The position numbers and the translations under genes were made by a program. 64,000 bases of DNA, taken from Anaplasma phagocytophilum str. Webster. Lineage in GTDB: Bacteria > Pseudomonadota > Alphaproteobacteria > Rickettsiales > Anaplasmataceae. Under the pieces are notes generated by a model, which was not told where the DNA came from, made no database searches, and saw only the letters and a program-made list of their open reading frames with translations. The first letter of the stretch is position 1; every line of letters starts with the position of its first letter. Positions 30,330-41,524 of the stretch are shown here, in pieces. The stretch is taken from contig NZ_LANS01000001.1 in NCBI RefSeq assembly GCF_000964685.1, positions 930,001 through 994,000 on the forward strand, written 5' to 3'.

Positions 30330-31598
30330 TCAGCCCTGTGGCTGTTGAGCGTCGGAGCTTTTGTGAGAAGTAGTAACGCTTAGTAAGGAAATTGTGTTTC
30401 CGTTTTTTTTCAGGATTTTAAACAAAAACCCATGTAGATGGAACATCTCGCCCTCTTCAGGTATACGCTCCACGTCATGCAGAATTAACCCAGCTAAAGT
30501 TGAAGCTTCTTCAGGTAAATTCCAGCGAAGTTGTCTATTTACGTCTCTAATAGGGGCACCACCACCAATATGGAACTCATTTTCGCTAATAGAGGTAATT
30601 AAGCTTTCTGGAACTACGTCGTGCTCATCAGAGATATCACCGACTATTTCTTCAAGAATATCTTCCAGTGTCACAGCACCTTGCAAGGTTCCATATTCAT
30701 CTACTACTAGAGCAAGATGCCTACGCTTGTAGCGAAAATTGTGTAATTGCACACTAAGAGGCGTAGTATCAGGCACGAACCAAGGCTTGTTTATTATGCT
30801 ATATATGTCGCTCTTAGTTACGTTATTACTCTTCTCTCGTACAAGATCAGTAACATCCCTTACGTGGATGACTCCGATTATTGATTCTTCACGCTCCTTC
30901 CAGATCGGAATCCTACTATGGCTGCTCTGAAGAATTTGCTTTATCAAGACGCCTACTTCTTCGTCTATATTGAGAGCAAACAAATTTTTCCTATGCGTCA
31001 TTACCTGAGATATTTCAGTCTCTGCTAAGTCTAGGACACTGCTCAGCATGTCTAGATCTTGTTGAAACATTGTTCCCTTACTTTCATGCAGCAATATGAG
31101 GTTTCTCATTGCATCTACAGCGGAAATCATTTCTCTTTCTCCCCGCATTCCGAGTATTTTTACTACAAAGTCTACAATGTACCTGATAGAAACTGCTATA
31201 GGAGAGAGCAGTAAAAAGCATGCGTGCACAATGACTGAGGTACGCAGCGAGATCTTTTCCGGATTTTGAAGAGCATACGTCTTGGGGAGTACCTCTGAAA
31301 ATAACAGAATCAGGCACGTGACAGTGACAGTAGAAACCACCAATCCCTCAGAGCCCAGTAACCCCACTAACCAAGCTGTAGCAACAGAAGACGCAGCTAC
31401 GTTGGCAACGGTATTTCCAATTAGCAGTGTGCTGATTACGAGTTCCTTCCTAGCAGTAAGAGCATCCACAACTTTAGCTCTCCTATTACCACTTACCACT
31501 AACTTGTGAATGGACGAAGGGCTCACAGAAGTAAAAGCTGTTTCCGCTGCAGAAAAGAAAGCGGAAGCGAGCAATGACAAAGCGACAATAATCAACAC
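30330..31598 (-). CDS. CorC/HlyC-family transporter with CBS domains
   Basis: 422 aa. N-terminal DUF21/CNNM membrane domain with about four hydrophobic segments (IIVALSLLASAFFSAAETAF first), then a CBS pair at about 200-320 (QVMTHRKNLFAL, VVDEYGTLQGAVTLEDILEE), then a CorC_HlyC C-terminal domain (FHIGGGAPIRDVNRQLRW). Relatives act in magnesium or cobalt efflux, and a haemolysin label is often carried over without evidence. It is monocistronic here, flanked by a long gap downstream. Confidence 0.92.
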   Translation of the reverse strand: MLIIVALSLLASAFFSAAETAFTSVSPSSIHKLVVSGNRRAKVVDALTARKELVISTLLIGNTVANVAASSVATAWLVGLLGSEGLVVSTVTVTCLILLFSEVLPKTYALQNPEKISLRTSVIVHACFLLLSPIAVSIRYIVDFVVKILGMRGEREMISAVDAMRNLILLHESKGTMFQQDLDMLSSVLDLAETEISQVMTHRKNLFALNIDEEVGVLIKQILQSSHSRIPIWKEREESIIGVIHVRDVTDLVREKSNNVTKSDIYSIINKPWFVPDTTPLSVQLHNFRYKRRHLALVVDEYGTLQGAVTLEDILEEIVGDISDEHDVVPESLITSISENEFHIGGGAPIRDVNRQLRWNLPEEASTLAGLILHDVERIPEEGEMFHLHGFLFKILKKNGNTISLLSVTTSHKSSDAQQPQG

Positions 31599-31705
31599 TA
31601 GAAAACGGCATCGATCCTAGGAGCATTCTATACGATAATCGCAATATCTTCAAGTTGAAATATTAGTTAATTTCCCAAGCACACAAACAAAAAAGGCAAA
31701 TTCCA

Positions 31706-31734
31706 TTTTTAATTAATGTGTATTCTTGTATAAT
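31706..31734 (+). promoter_or_regulatory. Putative promoter of yggT-ftsK
   Basis: A perfect -10 TATAAT at 31729-31734. Seventeen bases upstream the -35 position (31706-31711) reads TTTTTA, a weak match. The yggT ATG follows 36 bp later. Confidence 0.5.
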
Positions 31735-31770
31735 GGCATGCTCTGCCACAGAAGAGGTGATGGATAAATT

Positions 31771-32049
31771 ATGCATCCGCTAGCTTACCTAATCGATACA
31801 TTGTTGAGTGCATATAATTTCGCGCTTATCGCATATGTGCTACTGGGGTGGCTAATCGCTATGAGGGTAGTAAATAGGGATAATGAATTCGTGTATAGGG
31901 CGTATGCGGCGTTATCAAGATTATCCAGGCCAGCTATTGCTTTGATTCAGAGGTACATTCCAAGCGTTGCAGGTCTGGATTTGTCACCAATGATACTTTT
32001 GATTTCTATCAGCTTTTTTAGGTATGCATTGCGTTACTACTTTGGGTAA
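31771..32049 (+). CDS. YggT-family integral membrane protein
   Basis: 92 aa with two hydrophobic segments ([18 protein letters not shown] and [17 protein letters not shown]). The pattern [20 protein letters not shown] followed by [21 protein letters not shown] is the standard YggT signature. In other bacteria these proteins are linked to cell division or osmotic shock, without a firm biochemical role. The ftsK gene begins 17 bp after it, in keeping with a division-related operon. Confidence 0.92.
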   Translation: MHPLAYLIDTLLSAYNFALIAYVLLGWLIAMRVVNRDNEFVYRAYAALSRLSRPAIALIQRYIPSVAGLDLSPMILLISISFFRYALRYYFG

Positions 32050-32066
32050 GTGGATGGGATATTCGA

Positions 32067-34760
32067 ATGAAGTACATAGCAGGATTATTCCGCTTCTGTG
32101 TGGTGCTGTCCTTAGTTGTTTTTCTTGAAGCTTCAGTTATTACGTATAACGCGTGTGACTCTGCATTAAACTCTACAGGATGTATTGGCACTGCTGCTGG
32201 AGAGGTAAGCAATTTGATGGGAACTGCAGGAGCATATCTCGCTGACGTTCTCGTGCAACTTTTTGGGATGGCAGGCGTTGTACCTGGGATTTTAACGTTG
32301 GCGTGGTTACAAAAACTGCCTAAATTCGTGCGTAGAATATACATACCAGCTCTATGTCTTGTTACTTTTAGCATTGCGGGAATACTGGCAAAGTTTTCAT
32401 TTAAAGCTACAAGCGTGTTCCATTATGGGGGTTTTGTAGGGCAAAAATTTGAAAGTTTTTCTTTAATTACGTTGATTGTATCGGCTTCTATAGGCATTTT
32501 TAGCTCTATAGGGTGGCAAGTGCCTGTATTTTTCGCTAGGATTCTGGTCAAATTGCTATCTCGCTTGAGATTGAGGGTGAGTGCAGGCAGACTTAAAGAA
32601 AATGAAAGCAATAATGTTTCAGAGATTACCGTGCCGACGAGCTATGTCATACATGGTGTAAACACTGCCGGGGAGGGGACATCTCCGCTGAAGGATCATG
32701 CGTTGAATATTGTTCAAGATGATGATGTACGAGAGCATATCGCAGTAGAACATGGGCAACATAGGGAGTACGCGAATACGAAGATCATTAACACATTTGC
32801 TCCTTCTGGGCATTATGGATACGAGGAGAAGTTCCATGGTGTTCCTGAGCAGGAAGATAGTGTCATCGAAGAGCAATATGAGAAAGATCAGGATGAGTTT
32901 TTTGATGAGGAAGAGGAATTTGATGATTGTGAGTTAGATGACTCTTTTGAAGAAGACTGTGAAGATGATATGGAAGATAGTCCACTTCATGATGAACCTA
33001 GATACGAAGCATCCTCAACGCGTTGTGGTGATGTAGATATTGCAGGAGAGGACGAAGAGGATGTTGCTCTCTGCCAAGATGAAGAAGAATACGACGAGGA
33101 CGATTGGGATATAGATGATAAAGAAGAGGATGAGGAGTGTGAGATAGAGGAAGGTTCTTCTTCTCTTAATGCTTTGGAACCAGATGAGGATGATGCTCTA
33201 GAAGAAGAGTATGAGGAAGAAGAGGGGTATGAAGAAGATGATGATGCATCGTACAACCAGGAGGAGGTACGAAATTTCACCTTGCCTCATGTAGAGCTAT
33301 TGGAGGATAGGCGAGAGCATGCGCAGGATGACGTGGATGATAGCGCATATAAAAATGAATCTGAGGAGTTGTACGAGGTTCTCAAAGATTTTGGCGTATA
33401 TGGCAAGATCATAGATGTTCGCTATGGACCAGTAGTGACTCTATACGAGTTTGAGCCTTCAGCAGGAACGAAGTCTTCGCGAATTATAGGCTTATCAGAT
33501 GATATAGCGCGGTCTATGAGTGCGCTATCGACCAGGATTTCAGTTGTCCCTGGTAGAAATGTTATGGGCATTGAATTGCCGAATCGCAATAGAAAGATGG
33601 TGGTGCTTCGTGATCTGATAGAAAGCAAGGAATATTTGGACCGTGCTCTGAAGTTACCTATCATTTTAGGTAAAGGTATAGATGGCGAGCCTGTAGTAGG
33701 TGATTTGACGAAAATGCCCCATCTGTTAATCGCAGGTACAACGGGTTCAGGAAAGTCGGTTGGTATAAATACCATGATTCTGTCATTATTGTATAGGCTC
33801 ACGCCTGATCAGTGTAGAATGATAATGATAGACCCAAAAGTATTGGAGTTGTCAGTTTACGATAATATTCCGCACTTATTGACTCCTGTGGTGACTGAAG
33901 CGAAAAAAGCAGTAGCAGTGCTAAAGTGGGTGGTAGCGGAGATGGAAGAGCGCTACAGGTTGATGTCGGCAGTAGGTGTGAGGAACATCACGGGGTATAA
34001 TGAGAAGATTGCTGAGGCGGCATGCTGTGGTGAAGTTTTTAAGCGTACTGTGCAGACGGGTTACGATAAGGATTCAGGAGAACCTATTTTTGAGCAGGAA
34101 AAGATCAAAAATATCACTCTTCCATACATTGTAGTTATTGTCGACGAAATGGCAGACTTGATGATAGTTTCCGGCAAGGAGATAGAGTCATCAATTCAGA
34201 GATTGTCTCAAATGGCTAGGGCTGCGGGTATACACATTATTATGGCGACGCAGAGGCCTTCTGTAGATGTTATTACAGGTGTTATAAAGGCTAATTTTCC
34301 CACTAGGATAAGCTTTTCTGTAACTTCTCGAGTTGATAGTAGAACAATTTTGGGAGAACAAGGCGCGGAGCAACTGCTCGGGATGGGGGATATGCTATAC
34401 ATGGTTGCAGGGGGTAAAATACGTCGCATTCACGGTGCTTTTGTTAGTGATAATGAAGTTCAAGATGTTGTGAATCATTTGCGTATGCAGTGCAAGCCCA
34501 GATATGTAGAAGGTATTGCTAGGGCCTTAGATAGCAGTGTAGGGGATGAAATATCTACAGAAAATTTCGATGGTAAAGATGATGCCTTATATGAAAAAGC
34601 AGTTTCTGTTGTGCTAAGAGATAGAAAGACGTCGGTTAGTTATGTGCAGCGACAATTGCGCATCGGGTATAACAGAGCTGCGAATATAGTGGAAAGAATG
34701 GAGCGTGAAGGCATAATAACTGAGGTAGGGCACCTAGGCAAAAGAGAGATAGTGGATTAG
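32067..34760 (+). CDS. ftsK: DNA translocase FtsK
   Basis: 897 aa. FtsK moves chromosome ends apart at the septum and activates XerCD. The N-terminal ~160 residues hold about four transmembrane segments. A linker of about 120 residues (roughly 271-394) is extremely rich in Asp and Glu. The motor domain has Walker [14 protein letters not shown] at about 555, FIPxx-type [19 protein letters not shown], Walker [14 protein letters not shown], and [12 protein letters not shown]. The C-terminal winged-helix gamma domain (about 830-897, [18 protein letters not shown]) reads KOPS sites. All parts are intact. Confidence 0.97.
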   Translation: MKYIAGLFRFCVVLSLVVFLEASVITYNACDSALNSTGCIGTAAGEVSNLMGTAGAYLADVLVQLFGMAGVVPGILTLAWLQKLPKFVRRIYIPALCLVTFSIAGILAKFSFKATSVFHYGGFVGQKFESFSLITLIVSASIGIFSSIGWQVPVFFARILVKLLSRLRLRVSAGRLKENESNNVSEITVPTSYVIHGVNTAGEGTSPLKDHALNIVQDDDVREHIAVEHGQHREYANTKIINTFAPSGHYGYEEKFHGVPEQEDSVIEEQYEKDQDEFFDEEEEFDDCELDDSFEEDCEDDMEDSPLHDEPRYEASSTRCGDVDIAGEDEEDVALCQDEEEYDEDDWDIDDKEEDEECEIEEGSSSLNALEPDEDDALEEEYEEEEGYEEDDDASYNQEEVRNFTLPHVELLEDRREHAQDDVDDSAYKNESEELYEVLKDFGVYGKIIDVRYGPVVTLYEFEPSAGTKSSRIIGLSDDIARSMSALSTRISVVPGRNVMGIELPNRNRKMVVLRDLIESKEYLDRALKLPIILGKGIDGEPVVGDLTKMPHLLIAGTTGSGKSVGINTMILSLLYRLTPDQCRMIMIDPKVLELSVYDNIPHLLTPVVTEAKKAVAVLKWVVAEMEERYRLMSAVGVRNITGYNEKIAEAACCGEVFKRTVQTGYDKDSGEPIFEQEKIKNITLPYIVVIVDEMADLMIVSGKEIESSIQRLSQMARAAGIHIIMATQRPSVDVITGVIKANFPTRISFSVTSRVDSRTILGEQGAEQLLGMGDMLYMVAGGKIRRIHGAFVSDNEVQDVVNHLRMQCKPRYVEGIARALDSSVGDEISTENFDGKDDALYEKAVSVVLRDRKTSVSYVQRQLRIGYNRAANIVERMEREGIITEVGHLGKREIVD

Positions 34761-36505
34761 TATGAACATCTGCCATAAAAATGGTAATAGACGGCTATAG
34801 CTGCTCAGTCTAAGCCCAATAGCATTATGCGTTCTAGCCCACTAAAGCATGGTGCACGGGACTCATGTGCATGTATGAGTAACGTTTATACCTTCTTATC
34901 ACAGAAGAGAGGGGGTCTGCACCTCAGAGCAAGCCCTATGATGTATAGTGGAGTTGTACTTATAGGGAAAAGCATGGGGTTCGGGTATTGTGTGTGCTAT
35001 AACAAAAGCTAGAGAGGGTTTGCTGTTACGCTATAGTCGCATGAATTCCGCGGGAAGTCTTATAGGGGAGAGTATTTCTGCTGATTGTTCTTCTTTGGTT
35101 TGTGTGGAAGTGAGCTTGTTTGTATACAGCAGTTTTTCATGAGCATTTCAGAAGAGTAAAGTCTCGTATATCCTCGAGAAAGAGCTAAGCAGAGTGGTGC
35201 CCGGGACAGCACTGTATTTATAGCTGATTGCTATTGTTAGGACTTAGAAGCTCTTGTGTACTACTTTGTGGAGGTAGTTAGCAGTTGTTTGAGTAATTCC
35301 TTCGGATTAGGTGGTGTAAATGCGTCTCTGATCCTTTAGTAAGGTTTAAGATTGACTGGAAGTTAGCGCTCCGTGGTCATAATAGGGAATGAATTGCCAT
35401 AGGTATAATCCTAATAGCTGGTATAGAATTGAGGATTTGTATCTGGTAGTGTCCTTATGTTTGGAAGGCATGGCGCACGTTACTCATGTGCATGTATGAG
35501 TAACGTTTATACCTTCTTGTCGCAGAAGAGAAAGGGTCTGCACCTCAGAGCAAGCCCTATGATGTATAGTGGAGTTGTACTTATAGGGAAAAGCATGGGG
35601 TTCGGGTATTGTGTGTGCTATAACAAAAGCTAGAGAGGGTTTGCTGTTACGCTATAGTCGCATGAATTCCGCGGGAAGTCTTATAGGGGAGAGTATTTCT
35701 GCTGATTGTTCTTCTTTGGTTTGTGTGGAAGTGAGCTTGTTTGTATACAGCAGTTTTTCATGAGCATTTCAGAAGAGTAGAGTCTCTTTTGTATGAGCAT
35801 ATGTATGATGCTCTTGCATAAGATAGTTTTTAGATCCTGGTTTTGTAATATACGTGTGTTGTTGAATATCATCATGTGAGTCCTTTCGTAATACTGCATA
35901 TGGTCTTCTAATGCTTCTTTATAGGCATGTTTCATGTAATCTCTTTCGGTGATGGCGTTGTATTTATGTACTAGATTTCAGGTGAGAGCATTTTAGAGAT
36001 TAACTTATATACTCTTCAAGCATAAGGGAATTCACTATTTAAGTAGTAAGGTGGATGCTGAAAGATAAAGTCTAAAGTGGTCATCAGATAAAAAGATTTC
36101 ACGGTGATAAGAAGGAATGAATATAGTCAATGAGGTTAGACGCTATAAGTTAGAAAGTTGTATAGCCATGAACCTCCAGTTGATCAACTTTCTATATGTC
36201 CCCGTAAATCTTGGAAGATATAAGAAATGCCTTAAAAACAGGCAGATAAAAATAGTACAAAATCAGGAAGAGAACTTTATTATTATTACTCCTCTTTAAT
36301 GTGTATTATCTCCGCAGCCAAGCTAGTGAGCAGTTCGCTATATAGTATATGCCGTAAAGGTCAATCGGTGTTCTTTTTTAGATCTCTTTTCATAGTTCGT
36401 AGATATATATCAACCTCATTCTTCCTTACTTCTACTATCCCTTATATCCTTGGTCTTGCCTTTTAATAATAAGATTTATTATGTAGGGTCTTAGAATACC
36501 TGGTG
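34761..36505. other. Long intergenic region with a 311-bp duplication
   Basis: 1.7 kb without a recognised gene. It contains the direct repeats listed separately. Weak frames at 34827, 35681 and 36117 were examined; none has a motif or a good ribosome binding site. Confidence 0.6.
34855..35786. repeat. Direct repeat, two ~311-bp arms, 621 bp apart
   Basis: Arm 1 is about 34855-35165 and arm 2 about 35476-35786. They share CATGTGCATGTATGAGTAAC at 34864/35485 and run nearly identical to the AGAAGAGTA(A/G)AGTCTC end. Only a few mismatches were noticed. The 310 bp between the arms is not repeated. Confidence 0.9.
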
Positions 36506-36560
36506 ATCTAGATGAGGGTAGAAGAAACCTCTCTAATCTCAACAACTACTGTTAATGGAA
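36506..36560 (-). pseudogene. P44/MSP2 short remnant
   Basis: On the minus strand the segment reads VVEIREVSSTLI and a stop, the usual end of a P44 donor. The upstream part is gone. Confidence 0.55.
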
Positions 36561-36753
36561 TTCCGCACAGCCTGATGATAGGCCTCTAGATAAAGTGCGC
36601 CCTAATTTCAATGCAACCTGTCACTTCTCTCATATCTGAAATGACATTCTAAATAGCTTATCTTGGCACAAACCAAGCGCCTGATAATAGCACCAAAAAT
36701 CTCAGATTGCTGTAACGCACCACCCCTACAGCACTGACTCTATGCACAATCTT

Positions 36754-37320
36754 CTATCCCCAAGTTAACAAGGGCAGAAGTGATAGTAACTCGTCTCTGA
36801 TCCTTATGAAGGTAGAAGAAACCTCCCTGAGATCAACAGCCTCACCACCTTCAATAGTTTTCGCTAGTAACCCAGCTATTATGGTTTTTTCATCACGATT
36901 AAGAGCTACTAGATCTTTGGCTACGGCTTTGGCGTTGTCGTTAGTTTCAGATTCTGGCACAACACCACTTGTACCCCTAGAAGTAGGTCAGTTCTTACCA
37001 TCTTTTAGAGTTTCAGCTATAAAGTTCTAAAACCTGCGGTGCTTCATAACCGCTGCTCATGTCTCCGCTCGTGGCCAGCATTACAACATAAAGATGTATC
37101 ACCACCCGTTCTACTCCTAGCTCCCGGTTTTAGCGCGTATTGCCAATGAGTTCCCTCACCTCTACGAAGTGCCACGTCGTTTTCGTTGCCAGACGTGACC
37201 TTCGTTTCCGCAGTATACTTACCATAGGTTGAACCGGGGGTTTCGCTGTTGCCAGGCTTCGTCTTACAAATCTGCTTATTAATATTAGGATGAGAAATCT
37301 CAAGAGGTGAGTGATGTCTT
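36754..37320 (-). pseudogene. P44/MSP2 silent donor, degraded
   Basis: The right half, in one frame (36754-36960), reads [20 protein letters not shown] then [20 protein letters not shown]. Further upstream, in other frames, the variable part continues with EISHPNINKQICKTKPGNSE and DVALRRGEGTHWQYALKPGA. Stops and shifts interrupt it near 37030. It lacks the [12 protein letters not shown] block in recognisable form. Confidence 0.75.
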
Positions 37321-37393
37321 TACCTTATAGATCTGACAATAAAATCCTGTATAGCAAATCTAAAAAATGCAAAACCCTTACCCCTATCTCAAG

Positions 37394-37870
37394 TTAACCA
37401 TACCGAGTATGGAGATACTCATATCTCAACAATTCCCCCCCTTCAATAGTTTTCGCAAGTAACCCAGCTACTATTGTTTTTTCTTCAAGGGTGAGTTTTT
37501 GAGTGAGATCGTCAGCTACAGCTTTTGCGTTGTCGTTAGTTACATGTCCCTGGTTCCTTCTGGTATCAGTTTCCACTGCTGTTGATGTAGACTAATTACT
37601 ACTTCCATCTTCTAGTGTTTTGGATGTAAAGGCTCTTATACTTCCACAGCGGTGACACCATTGCTATTCACGCTGCTACCCTTCGCCCTGTACCCCACTA
37701 ACAGCTACCTTGCTTCACTGCTATCAGTATTCGCGTTGTTCGTGATCGAAGCATACTTTCCGTACATCTACCGCCACTCACTTTCTTCTTTATCACACAA
37801 ACCTTGTCACTGACGTTAGAGTGAGAGATCTCAACAACCTTAGTAATGTCTCCCTACGATATATTCTAAT
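37394..37870 (-). pseudogene. P44/MSP2 silent donor, degraded
   Basis: The frame 37394-37576 contains [20 protein letters not shown] and [14 protein letters not shown]. Upstream, broken frames carry EISHSNVSDKVCVIKKK, the start of another variable region. The C-terminal end after the EGG motif has lost the usual [11 protein letters not shown] frame. Confidence 0.75.
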
Positions 37871-37929
37871 AATAGATTCCTGGATAACCAGTCTTCAAGA
37901 TACAAAACCACTCTCGAGTAACCATGCCT

Positions 37930-37990
37930 GAAACGAAGAGATAACTAATATCTCAACAACCTCGACACCTTCTTCAATAGTATTAGTTGC
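37930..37990 (-). pseudogene. P44/MSP2 short remnant
   Basis: Minus-strand codons reading EEGVEVVEILVIS resemble the right end of a donor ([13 protein letters not shown]). Nothing else of the gene is left. Confidence 0.4.
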
Positions 37991-38490
37991 CACTATAGAT
38001 ATCCCGTACTCTCTGTATGCTTGTGTTATGGCATATAAGCTCTGCTCTTTTATATGGAGCACCCTCTTGCAGTTTCAGCATCCCTGATCTAGCAGAGTGC
38101 AAACTTTAAAGCAAAACCATTTGTGTTGCTTTTTATGTAGAGCACATCCCGCTATAAATTACCGCCTGTCACATCAATACTTTAATGCTATGGTTGTGGT
38201 TATCGTATCCCATACCCGTAAATATGCTCTAGCTCTCAACAAAAGTTAAAATAGCATGGCACCACTGCAACATACGTAGGTAGCTATCTTTTTAATTACA
38301 TAGAGCTTCGAGATTTATATGTTATGCGCTATATGGGACGCACAGATGTTAAAAAAGATATGAGAGTCAATACGGGACAGAGGCTGAGTAACAGCACTAC
38401 ACTGGCAAGAGAGAAGAAGCGCGGTGAGAATAGCCTCTTCTCTCTTTATTCTCTACATTGCACTACACGCAAAGTAGCAACAAAGGTCCA
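37991..38490. other. Intergenic region downstream of the membrane protein gene
   Basis: 500 bp with no gene. One clear stem-loop is described separately. Confidence 0.5.
38408..38445 (-). terminator. Stem-loop 3' of the membrane protein gene
   Basis: AGAGAGAAGA (38408-38417) pairs perfectly with TCTTCTCTCT (38436-38445) around an 18-base loop. It lies 45 bp beyond the stop of the minus-strand gene. There is no T-run on the minus strand after it, so termination is plausible but not typical. Confidence 0.4.
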
Positions 38491-39648
38491 CTAAGCTGTT
38501 CTTTGTTGCTTATCTTTACTACTGTCAAATATCTGCCGAACAAAAAGTTCTTTATACTCCGGAGTGCAATCCAACCCTGTGCTAGGTTTCTCACTACCCA
38601 TGTCAGTTCCCCCAGGTATCGCGTCGAGCATCGACTTTGTGGTACGTTTACCTTGATCACCACAACAACCTTTCTCTGTGTTACTAGTGTCTTCAGCCCC
38701 GATATTATCGTTTACATAACCGCGTACACCTTCTCCTCCCTTATCGGTAGGTTTTGTATCTCCTTGGTGGTCCACAAATGGCTGATCTTTTTCCTCACCC
38801 ACGATCTTTTCGTAAAAGTAGAAGATAACGAACGCTACCGCTAGAACTGCTTGTGTTGTCAGTAAAGCCATATCTGTTATGTAGAACAGCTTGTGCGTTT
38901 CTCCCACTAGAAGATATGCTTCATAGAAGTGACATATACAATGGAAAGCCTCAAACAACGCTATCGTCAAGAAGACAAACGACTTCACCCACACACCGGT
39001 TTTCGATGCTGCTTTATCCCCACCTTCGGAGTTGATCTTTTGTTTATGCTCATATATTACCTCATATGCTCGGATGGATGCCGATATTGCACCGAGCAAG
39101 GGAGCTAGTATAGAGACTACAAGAGCAATAATCTGTATGGCCTTGCTTTCAATACCAACTTCCATGATGAGAGATAATACACACAGCATTACCCAGTACA
39201 CACTTGATGCGATTGTAGTGCTGTCCTTCGAGTGCCTTATTTTATACTCCTTCCCTGTTATCTTGCCTTCCTCAAGGTCTTTACGATGCTTCAATACAGC
39301 CGCGTAGGAATCTAAAAGAAGCACCACAGCGAGTAGCGCGTATACCGTAAAATAAGCAAGAGTTACGCGGTGTACTATAGAGGGCTTTATAGAATAGTGG
39401 ATAACTGCTAATGTAAAAAACGTAGAGAAAGTCTCTGCAAGCATCATTAGAAACGACGCCACTAGGAAAACTGTCTCTGGTACGTTGCTTTCGCTGGTAC
39501 TTTCAGACTCTTTTTCTTTATCTTTCCTAAGTTGTTCCTCTCCAACGATCAGGGGGCGTGTCTCTTCGTCATCTGACGACTCTACCAAAACGCTATTTTC
39601 GGTATAAATACCCCCACCCTCTTCTAATACTTTTTTTACCATATCCAC
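38491..39648 (-). CDS. Hypothetical multi-pass membrane protein
   Basis: 385 aa, unknown family. A charged N-terminus of about 60 residues (rich in Glu and Ser) precedes several hydrophobic segments: near 60-85, 97-115, 145-170, 172-190, 225-245 and 260-285. The C-terminal ~90 residues are polar, with CCGDQ and many Lys, Asp and Gly. The frame opens with GTG at 39648; an ATG two codons later (39642) is equally possible. A copy of its promoter-proximal part and first ~45 codons lies at 54332. It resembles no transporter I know and may be specific to Anaplasma. Confidence 0.75.
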   Translation of the reverse strand: MDMVKKVLEEGGGIYTENSVLVESSDDEETRPLIVGEEQLRKDKEKESESTSESNVPETVFLVASFLMMLAETFSTFFTLAVIHYSIKPSIVHRVTLAYFTVYALLAVVLLLDSYAAVLKHRKDLEEGKITGKEYKIRHSKDSTTIASSVYWVMLCVLSLIMEVGIESKAIQIIALVVSILAPLLGAISASIRAYEVIYEHKQKINSEGGDKAASKTGVWVKSFVFLTIALFEAFHCICHFYEAYLLVGETHKLFYITDMALLTTQAVLAVAFVIFYFYEKIVGEEKDQPFVDHQGDTKPTDKGGEGVRGYVNDNIGAEDTSNTEKGCCGDQGKRTTKSMLDAIPGGTDMGSEKPSTGLDCTPEYKELFVRQIFDSSKDKQQRTA

Positions 39649-39660
39649 CCGCTTTGACTA

Positions 39661-41524
39661 CAAAAGAACCCTCAAAATAGTATTAATCACTTTGTGCCAA
39701 GTCAACTAAAAATAGTAATATCTTATATATGCGAAAAATTTAATATCGGCTATAGAAGAGCTAAAGACTGCTGCACATGCAATTATCATTACATGGTTTA
39801 ATGTGAGTTATGCAACTGCGCCTAATTCATTTTTTCGCTATAAAGTGGGTTGCATAAACATAAATATATAAATTATGCTGATTAAGGTTTTTAATCACTT
39901 TTTGAGGAGCTGCTTTTATGTTCAATGTGCTATAGTTCGAGTAGTGTAGAGGATGTGTAATTTATGGTAAAATGGCATATACATCGTTAAAAAAGAACGG
40001 ATAGTGAAATATCCTAATGCAAAGTTTTTGTAGACAATGCGTATACTGGGCACCATTAGTGTAACGCTGCAAATTATCTGGAAGGGCAAAAAGTATTAGT
40101 AACTTGTGCTCTTACCTGAGCTTAGTGCTGTATTAGGTGTTGAATAGTAGGGAAAATTAAGGCTTTAGCTATACGCGGCTGTGAGGTCTAGGTTACGTAG
40201 ATTATGTGTGAAAAATCGTAATGAGAGGTTTGTGAGGGAAGGGCGCCTGGCAGGCATGAAAAGATTTTGGAGTCATGGTATGGAAATACTACTTAATCTT
40301 GAGTTCAGTATGTGCGGTGGTTGCGTTTATTATAAAAAGGTATAGCGTGTCGCAAGACCTGTACTTGGGAAAGGGTATTTGAGGCGTGGAAGTGGTATGC
40401 AGAGATTGCTGAGTGTTTTGCCTTCGTAGGATGAGGGATTTATCAATATGCTTATCACCCTTAGTGCTATGTCTGGACGTCTGTATACGAACTGCATATT
40501 GAAAATGCCGTATAGCAGACTTTCTAAAATGATGCATTATTGTGGCAAAAACACACAGGTCCTCGTTAGGTAGTAGCAATGGGGAGAGCTGCGCTGCAGT
40601 CTGGTGAAGATGCCCAAATTCATGACGTGAAATGGAAGTCTCATAAAGTTTGTATGCTCTTCAATCTGTAGTGGGTAAGCGCTTTTTACTATTTAATCTT
40701 GGAGAAAGAAAAGCGATATTTTGTGACAAAATAGCAGAACATTGTTTTCGTTTGGGGTATTCAATCTATCACGGAGTTACGAAGAAAGTGCATATGCATT
40801 CTAAACACTACGTCTGTAAAACCAAGCTAGTAAGTGAGAGAAAAGTTACTTTAGTGAGTTGATAGCGGAGATTTGTAGGAGCTTAATTAGACCTATCTTA
40901 GAAATGGAGAAAAAGTTAGCGAGTAGCAAGTTGACTATGTTCTGCTTTGAGCAGTATTTCCAAGATTACATGTTGAGAGAGTGAAAGTGTGAGATCCTGA
41001 TACAGGGGAATAAATGCTGCTATGCCCGATTCTGACAAATGCAAGAAATCAGACACTCTTGGTGGAACTACAGCCGGAATATAAGATAGCAAATATTAGA
41101 ACAGCAGTCACTTTCCCTGTCCAAAGAGTTTTCTACATGCAAACAAAGCGCGCTGTTCGCACGAATTGGAGGTAAGAAACCTGCAAGGGCTTCCGCGTTG
41201 TGGTATTAGCAAAACTAATGAGCTTGTGGATAGTGTGTAAACGCCCTCGATACTAAATAATAGTACACAACTGTTATGACTACGTAGCGTGTTGTTTCCT
41301 AACAGTAAAATTTCTGGAAAGTATTTATCTTATTTAGGTCGCTTCGGCGATTAGTTGCAACTGACACGACGGTGCATACGAAAATTCTGACCAAAAAAAC
41401 TTACTAGAACAAAACCTTAAGCGCTGCGTAACGTCAGTATACATCTACCCTAAGCCCACCTATTGTGCAGAGCAACCTAGCGCATCCCTTACATCACAAC
41501 CACAAGCATGCAGCCCGAGTCTCA
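39661..41524. other. Long intergenic region
   Basis: 1.9 kb with no supported gene. Weak frames at 40289-40579 (minus) and 40650-40862 (plus) have no motif. Around 41025-41090 the sequence encodes KSDTLGGTTAGI, which recalls P44 variable regions, but it is too short to call. Confidence 0.5.

Noticed and set aside
35681-35935. 84-codon minus-strand frame partly inside a 311-bp repeat arm
   Set aside because: The other arm does not preserve the frame as a gene, and no motif or ribosome binding site was found.
41025-41200. Possible P44 remnant (KSDTLGGTTAGI)
   Set aside because: Only about a dozen residues resemble P44 variable regions; too short to call.
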